Shown here: positions 1 through 6,886 of the stretch, one piece after another
How the letters are laid out: every line of letters begins with the position of its first letter
How positions within the stretch are numbered: position 1 is the first letter of the stretch
Source of the DNA: Planctomycetota bacterium
Lineage (GTDB): Bacteria > Planctomycetota > Planctomycetia > Isosphaerales > Isosphaeraceae
Reading direction: 5' to 3'
Length of the DNA stretch: 6,886 nucleotides
Assembly (NCBI GenBank): GCA_021778575.1
Contig: JAJYCH010000261.1
Location: 1 to 6,886, forward strand
Position numbers and translations under genes: made by a program
The notes under the pieces: model-generated
What the model saw: the letters and a program-made list of their open reading frames with translations, nothing else
The model's database searches: none
Told to the model about the DNA's origin: nothing

Positions 1-115
1 TTTTCCACTCCCGGAGCGGTCCATCGCTCCAGGCCGAGGCCACCTTGAACCGGGGAGCCTCGGAACAACCGGCGATCGTACAGGTTTTCGTGTAGCGGAA
101 GATCGGCTCATCCAT
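1..115 (-). CDS. Conserved hypothetical protein, N-terminal part (runs off left edge)
   Basis: An ATG at 115 on the minus strand opens a frame that stays open to base 2, giving 38 residues that begin MDEPIFRYTKTCTIAGCSEA and continue with a segment rich in Phe, Lys, Ala, Ser and Trp. The composition is protein-like and not the Arg/Pro/Gly mixture of a high-GC shadow frame. Cys12 and Cys17 form a C-x4-C pair that could be half of a zinc site, with the other half beyond the edge. I recall similar small planctomycete proteins with a later Cys/His pair, but this is memory and not a search. No clear Shine-Dalgarno lies before the start; a promoter-like sequence sits just upstream. The function is unknown. 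The gene is divergent from the pseudo-receiver gene. Because only 38 codons are visible, confidence rests on residue pattern alone. Confidence 0.55.
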   Translation of the reverse strand, partial: MDEPIFRYTKTCTIAGCSEAPRFKVASAWSDGPLREWK

Positions 116-273
116 AGGTCACGGATTTTACTCGCTCCGACGTTCCGGGTGAAGCGAGGTCTGCGAGACGGCGGAGGTCGCCTTGCCCGAACCTGGGGGA
201 TCTGATAGCGTCCCCGACGGAATCGGTCGACCTGAACACAAAGTGGCGGCTGATTTTTGGGAGAGACCGGTTG
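116..273. other. Divergent intergenic region
   Basis: These 158 bases separate two genes that are transcribed away from each other, so control signals for both should lie here. The only patterns I can point to are the candidate minus-strand promoter at 125-153 and a purine run GGGAGA at 259-264, nine bases before the ATG at 274, which is a usable ribosome binding site for the plus-strand gene. I see no operator-like palindrome or RNA gene. Confidence 0.5.
125..153 (-). promoter_or_regulatory. Candidate sigma-70-like promoter for the leftmost minus-strand gene
   Basis: Read on the minus strand, TTCACC (153-148) is followed after 17 bases by TAAAAT (130-125). These match the -35 consensus at 4 of 6 and the -10 consensus at 5 of 6 positions. 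The -10 ends 9 bases before the ATG at 115, so a transcript would start almost at the start codon and be nearly leaderless, which agrees with the missing Shine-Dalgarno. This is pattern matching only, and chance matches are common. Confidence 0.3.
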
Positions 274-1068
274 ATGAACGGGCACGACCGAGCGACCTGG
301 TTCGCGGGCGACCTGGACGACCCCTGGGTGGTCGAGATCGCCGATGCCCTGCCACGCGACACGCTCCGGTTCGATTGCCCGGCCGACTTGCCCGAAACCT
401 GGCCGACCGACCGGGCCCCGCCAATGGCCCTGGTCCTTCATCGCTCGACCCTGAGCGTGACCGATGCCCAGCGAGTCGCCCGGCTCCGGTCGCGGGCCGA
501 ACGGATGCCCCGGGTCGTCCTTTGTGTCGGACCTCACGCCCGTTATGTCGATGTAGAATGTTGGTCGAGACTGGTCGACGCCGTGATCCCCGAGGCGACG
601 GCCAGCGAAATCATCCGGCGGCAAGCGCTGCTGGTCGAGCGCCGTCCGCGCCCCACCACCGGCCCCCGACCGAAAGTCACGATCGCCAGCTCGAATTTCG
701 AGACGCGGGCCACCTGGGTGGAAGTCGCGCGGTCAGGGGGCTACGCGGTCGAGCCGGTGGCCGACCCGTTCGACTCGGCTTCCGCTCTGCCGATCGCCTG
801 GGATGTCCCGGTCCTCGAACCCGACTGGCCGACCCGGCTGGCGAATCTCGCCCGGACACGCCCGGTTCTCGCCTTACTCGGGTTCGCCGATCGCCAGACC
901 GTGATCCGCGCCCGACAGGCCGGAGCCAGCGCTTGCCTGGATCTCCCGTGTGAGATCAGCGATTTCCTTGCCGTCATCGACCGGCTTGCTTCAATCCGTC
1001 ATGACCCGGCTCACGAATTGCCTCCCTCTCCCACCGCGAAACACGCAAAGCCGGCGCGGAGGAGTTGA
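274..1068 (+). CDS. Hypothetical protein with two degenerate receiver-like domains
   Basis: A 264-residue soluble protein with no signal peptide or membrane segment. I take ATG 274 rather than the adjacent in-frame TTG 271, because GGGAGA at 259-264 is well spaced for it. The chain reads as two tandem alpha/beta units. The first is about residues 8-122 and contains the strand MALVLH (51-56) and PRVVLCV (79-85). The second, about 134-241, starts PKVTIAS and ends with PVLALLGFADRQTVIRARQA followed by GASACLDLP. That last stretch follows the beta4-alpha4-beta5 pattern of response-regulator receivers, but the conserved Thr/Ser position is Gly and the conserved Lys before the cis-Pro is Leu, so phosphorylation chemistry looks lost. 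There is no DNA-binding output domain. The tail from about 242 is Pro/Lys/Arg-rich and probably disordered. It lies 207 bases upstream of mfd, too far apart and interrupted by a palindrome for a clear operon. The receiver assignment is inference from pattern and the cellular role is unknown. Confidence 0.75.
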   Translation: MNGHDRATWFAGDLDDPWVVEIADALPRDTLRFDCPADLPETWPTDRAPPMALVLHRSTLSVTDAQRVARLRSRAERMPRVVLCVGPHARYVDVECWSRLVDAVIPEATASEIIRRQALLVERRPRPTTGPRPKVTIASSNFETRATWVEVARSGGYAVEPVADPFDSASALPIAWDVPVLEPDWPTRLANLARTRPVLALLGFADRQTVIRARQAGASACLDLPCEISDFLAVIDRLASIRHDPAHELPPSPTAKHAKPARRS

Positions 1069-1078
1069 ACCGCCGGCT
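1049..1078 (+). terminator. Possible hairpin over the stop codon of the pseudo-receiver gene
   Basis: AGCCGGCG (1049-1056) is perfectly complementary to CGCCGGCT (1071-1078), leaving a 14-base loop that contains the TGA stop (1066-1068). The stem is GC-rich and could help end transcription, but there is no T tract after it. In GC-rich DNA an 8-bp match can occur by chance. Confidence 0.25.
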
Positions 1079-1275
1079 CGATCAATGGTTTGGTTAACGG
1101 GGTTCCTGGAGGGTAGGGCTTGCCCTGCCGATCGAATCAGGACCGGCAGGGCAAGCCCTAACCTACGGGCAAATCGGGTCTTCTCAACCGTCTCTCTTCG
1201 CTTCGATTGCTGGTCGTCCTCGCTCGCTTTGCCTAGAATTCCGAATGGCCGGTCTCCTCACTTCGAGCGTCCCTC
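1069..1275 (+). promoter_or_regulatory. Upstream region of mfd
   Basis: These 207 bases carry the inverted repeat in their first half. The second half (1164-1275) should contain the mfd promoter. TAGAAT at 1234-1239 is a fair -10 candidate, about 36 bases before the ATG. The best -35-like match, TTGCTG at 1207-1212, is 21 bases away, which is too far for a good sigma-70 promoter, so the assignment is weak. No Shine-Dalgarno is visible directly before ATG 1276 (CGAGCGTCCCTC). Confidence 0.3.
1111..1163. repeat. Perfect 17-bp inverted repeat with self-palindromic arms (REP-like)
   Basis: TAGGGCTTGCCCTGCCG (1114-1130) is repeated as its exact reverse complement at 1144-1160, with a 13-base loop (1131-1143). 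Outside the 17 bp, G1111 and G1112 can pair with C1163 and C1162 around one mismatch. Each arm also contains AGGGC-TT-GCCCT, a small palindrome in itself, so alternative cruciform folds are possible. No T tract follows, so it is not a standard intrinsic terminator, although it could act as one between two same-strand genes. The form resembles REP or other short dispersed palindromes. Only one full copy is present here; a related CGGGCTTGCCCG occurs inside mfd near 1363, probably by chance. Confidence 0.7.
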
Positions 1276-4551
<3,276 letters not shown>

Positions 4552-4724
4552 TTCGAGGCTATCCTCCCCGGGCCGATCGGTCGAACCGCGAAGGAACGCG
4601 CTTCGGCCGAGGACAAGGCCCGTCTGTCACGGGAATCCCCCGTGCTCGACCCACCAGACGATTCCACAGCTTGAGCGGTCGACCCCTCAAATGGTTCCCG
4701 AAGGAATGGGACGGAGGATCGTCC
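4552..4724 (+). other. Intergenic region between mfd and the SurA-like gene
   Basis: These 173 bases are technically open in the frame of the downstream gene back to an ATG at 4548 that overlaps the mfd stop. The better start at 4725 makes this untranslated leader. It contains a small hairpin, CACGGG (4628-4633) and CCCGTG (4639-4644) with a 5-base loop, but no T tract. I see no clear promoter and no RNA gene; read-through from mfd is possible. Confidence 0.5.
4713..4717 (+). promoter_or_regulatory. Ribosome binding site fixing the start at 4725
   Basis: GGAGG lies seven bases before ATG 4725. This is the best Shine-Dalgarno in the window, and the codons after that ATG encode a textbook signal peptide. 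Together they reject the longer in-frame starts at 4548 and 4707, which would bury the signal sequence inside the chain. Confidence 0.8.
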
Positions 4725-6624
<1,900 letters not shown>

Positions 6625-6729
6625 GGATATTAGTGGATTGCTGCAGGCAGGAACGCCGAAAAAAAGTAAGAGGACTGGAAGGGGTCCGCTGTTTCCAGCC
6701 CTCTTTCGTGATACTGAGGCAGATTCGGA
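6625..6729. other. Convergent intergenic region between pgi and the cytochrome gene
   Basis: These 105 bases separate two genes facing each other. The main feature is the hairpin at 6668-6705. Between the pgi stop and the hairpin I see no other structure apart from the A tract at 6659-6665, which acts as a T tract for minus-strand transcription. Confidence 0.6.
6659..6705 (-). terminator. Intrinsic terminator of the cytochrome gene, possibly bidirectional
   Basis: Bases 6668-6680 pair with 6693-6705 over 13 positions with one exception (6674/6699), around a 12-base loop. In minus-strand RNA the exception is a U-G wobble, and the stem is followed after two bases (AC) by seven U residues (6665-6659). 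In plus-strand RNA the same position is an A-C mismatch and only a short U run follows. The structure therefore fits termination of the minus-strand cytochrome gene best, with weaker activity possible for pgi. Confidence 0.8.
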
Positions 6730-6886
6730 TCAGTAGCCGGACGAGTGTTTCATCGGGGCCTTTCCAAGGGAATGGATATAGGCGACCATGTCGTGCATCT
6801 GCTGCGATTTTTTGTCGAGTGCCTTGCCTTTCAGGGCAACGGTGATACAGATGTTGACCGCATCCTCAAGGGACTTCTCCTTGCCG
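6730..6886 (-). CDS. c-type cytochrome, C-terminal fragment (runs off right edge)
   Basis: Reading the minus strand from 6885 gives 51 residues ending at TGA 6732-6730. The fragment starts GKEKSLEDAVNICITVALKG, continues KALDKKSQQMHDMVAYIHSL, and ends in a short polar tail. The segment with S-x-x-M-x-x-M-V-A-Y-I-x-S-L is the familiar C-terminal helix of class I cytochromes c. The preceding 'C-I-T-x-A-L-K-G-K-A-L' pattern resembles TsdA- and SoxX-related cytochromes that act on sulfur compounds. The heme-binding CxxCH motif would lie upstream, outside the window, so heme binding is not seen directly. Such proteins are periplasmic electron carriers. The gene faces pgi and shares the intergenic hairpin. 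Its lower G+C groups it with the right-hand piece. Substrate and subfamily are uncertain. Confidence 0.65.
   Translation of the reverse strand, partial: GKEKSLEDAVNICITVALKGKALDKKSQQMHDMVAYIHSLGKAPMKHSSGY

Noticed and set aside
3..95. A plus-strand frame ending at TAG 93-95 that could be the tail of an upstream gene.
   Set aside because: The minus-strand frame over the same bases reads as a better protein with its own ATG and promoter-like sequence; both are unlikely to be real.
4628..4644. Small hairpin CACGGG/CCCGTG in the gap after mfd as a terminator.
   Set aside because: The stem is only 6 bp, there is no T tract, and it is 77 bases past the mfd stop.

Overview
The window is a composite of two unlike pieces of DNA. 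Bases 1 to about 6370-6390 look like the chromosome of a GC-rich planctomycete, probably near the Isosphaeraceae (Singulisphaera/Isosphaera type). Reasons: high G+C (79 of 120 bases in two sampled lines, 1501-1560 and 3001-3060), weak Shine-Dalgarno use, Asp/Arg/Pro-rich proteins, and lineage-flavoured hypothetical proteins around a full-length mfd. From about 6390 to the end, G+C drops (127 of 240 bases in 6421-6480 plus 6541-6720) and the genes are of another kind: the last ~84 codons of an E. coli-type glucose-6-phosphate isomerase, and facing it the end of a small c-type cytochrome. That organism cannot be fixed from this sequence; a green sulfur bacterium or a proteobacterium would fit, but this is a guess.

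Layout, left to right. The minus strand carries the first 38 codons of a Cys-containing hypothetical protein that runs off the left edge (2-115). A short divergent intergenic region follows, then a plus-strand protein made of two degenerate response-regulator-receiver-like domains (274-1068). A 207-base gap holds a perfect 17-bp inverted repeat whose arms are themselves near-palindromic. Next is a complete mfd gene for the transcription-repair coupling factor (1276-4551), with all domains and motifs intact. After a 173-base gap comes a secreted protein (4725 onward) with a signal peptide, a long Pro/Ala/Thr-rich linker, a SurA-like chaperone domain and the first residues of a parvulin domain. 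This gene is cut off at the junction; its last ~20 codons and its stop codon are out-of-frame pgi sequence. The pgi 3' end, a hairpin with a T tract on the minus strand, and the 3' end of the cytochrome gene fill the rest.

Functionally the genes do not form one pathway. Mfd is housekeeping DNA repair. The parvulin-type protein is an envelope folding factor. The pseudo-receiver protein is of unknown role. I see no CRISPR array, transposase, tRNA, rRNA or toxin-antitoxin pair, and no convincing undescribed system. The strongest anomaly is the junction, which is more likely an assembly or amplification chimera than biology.
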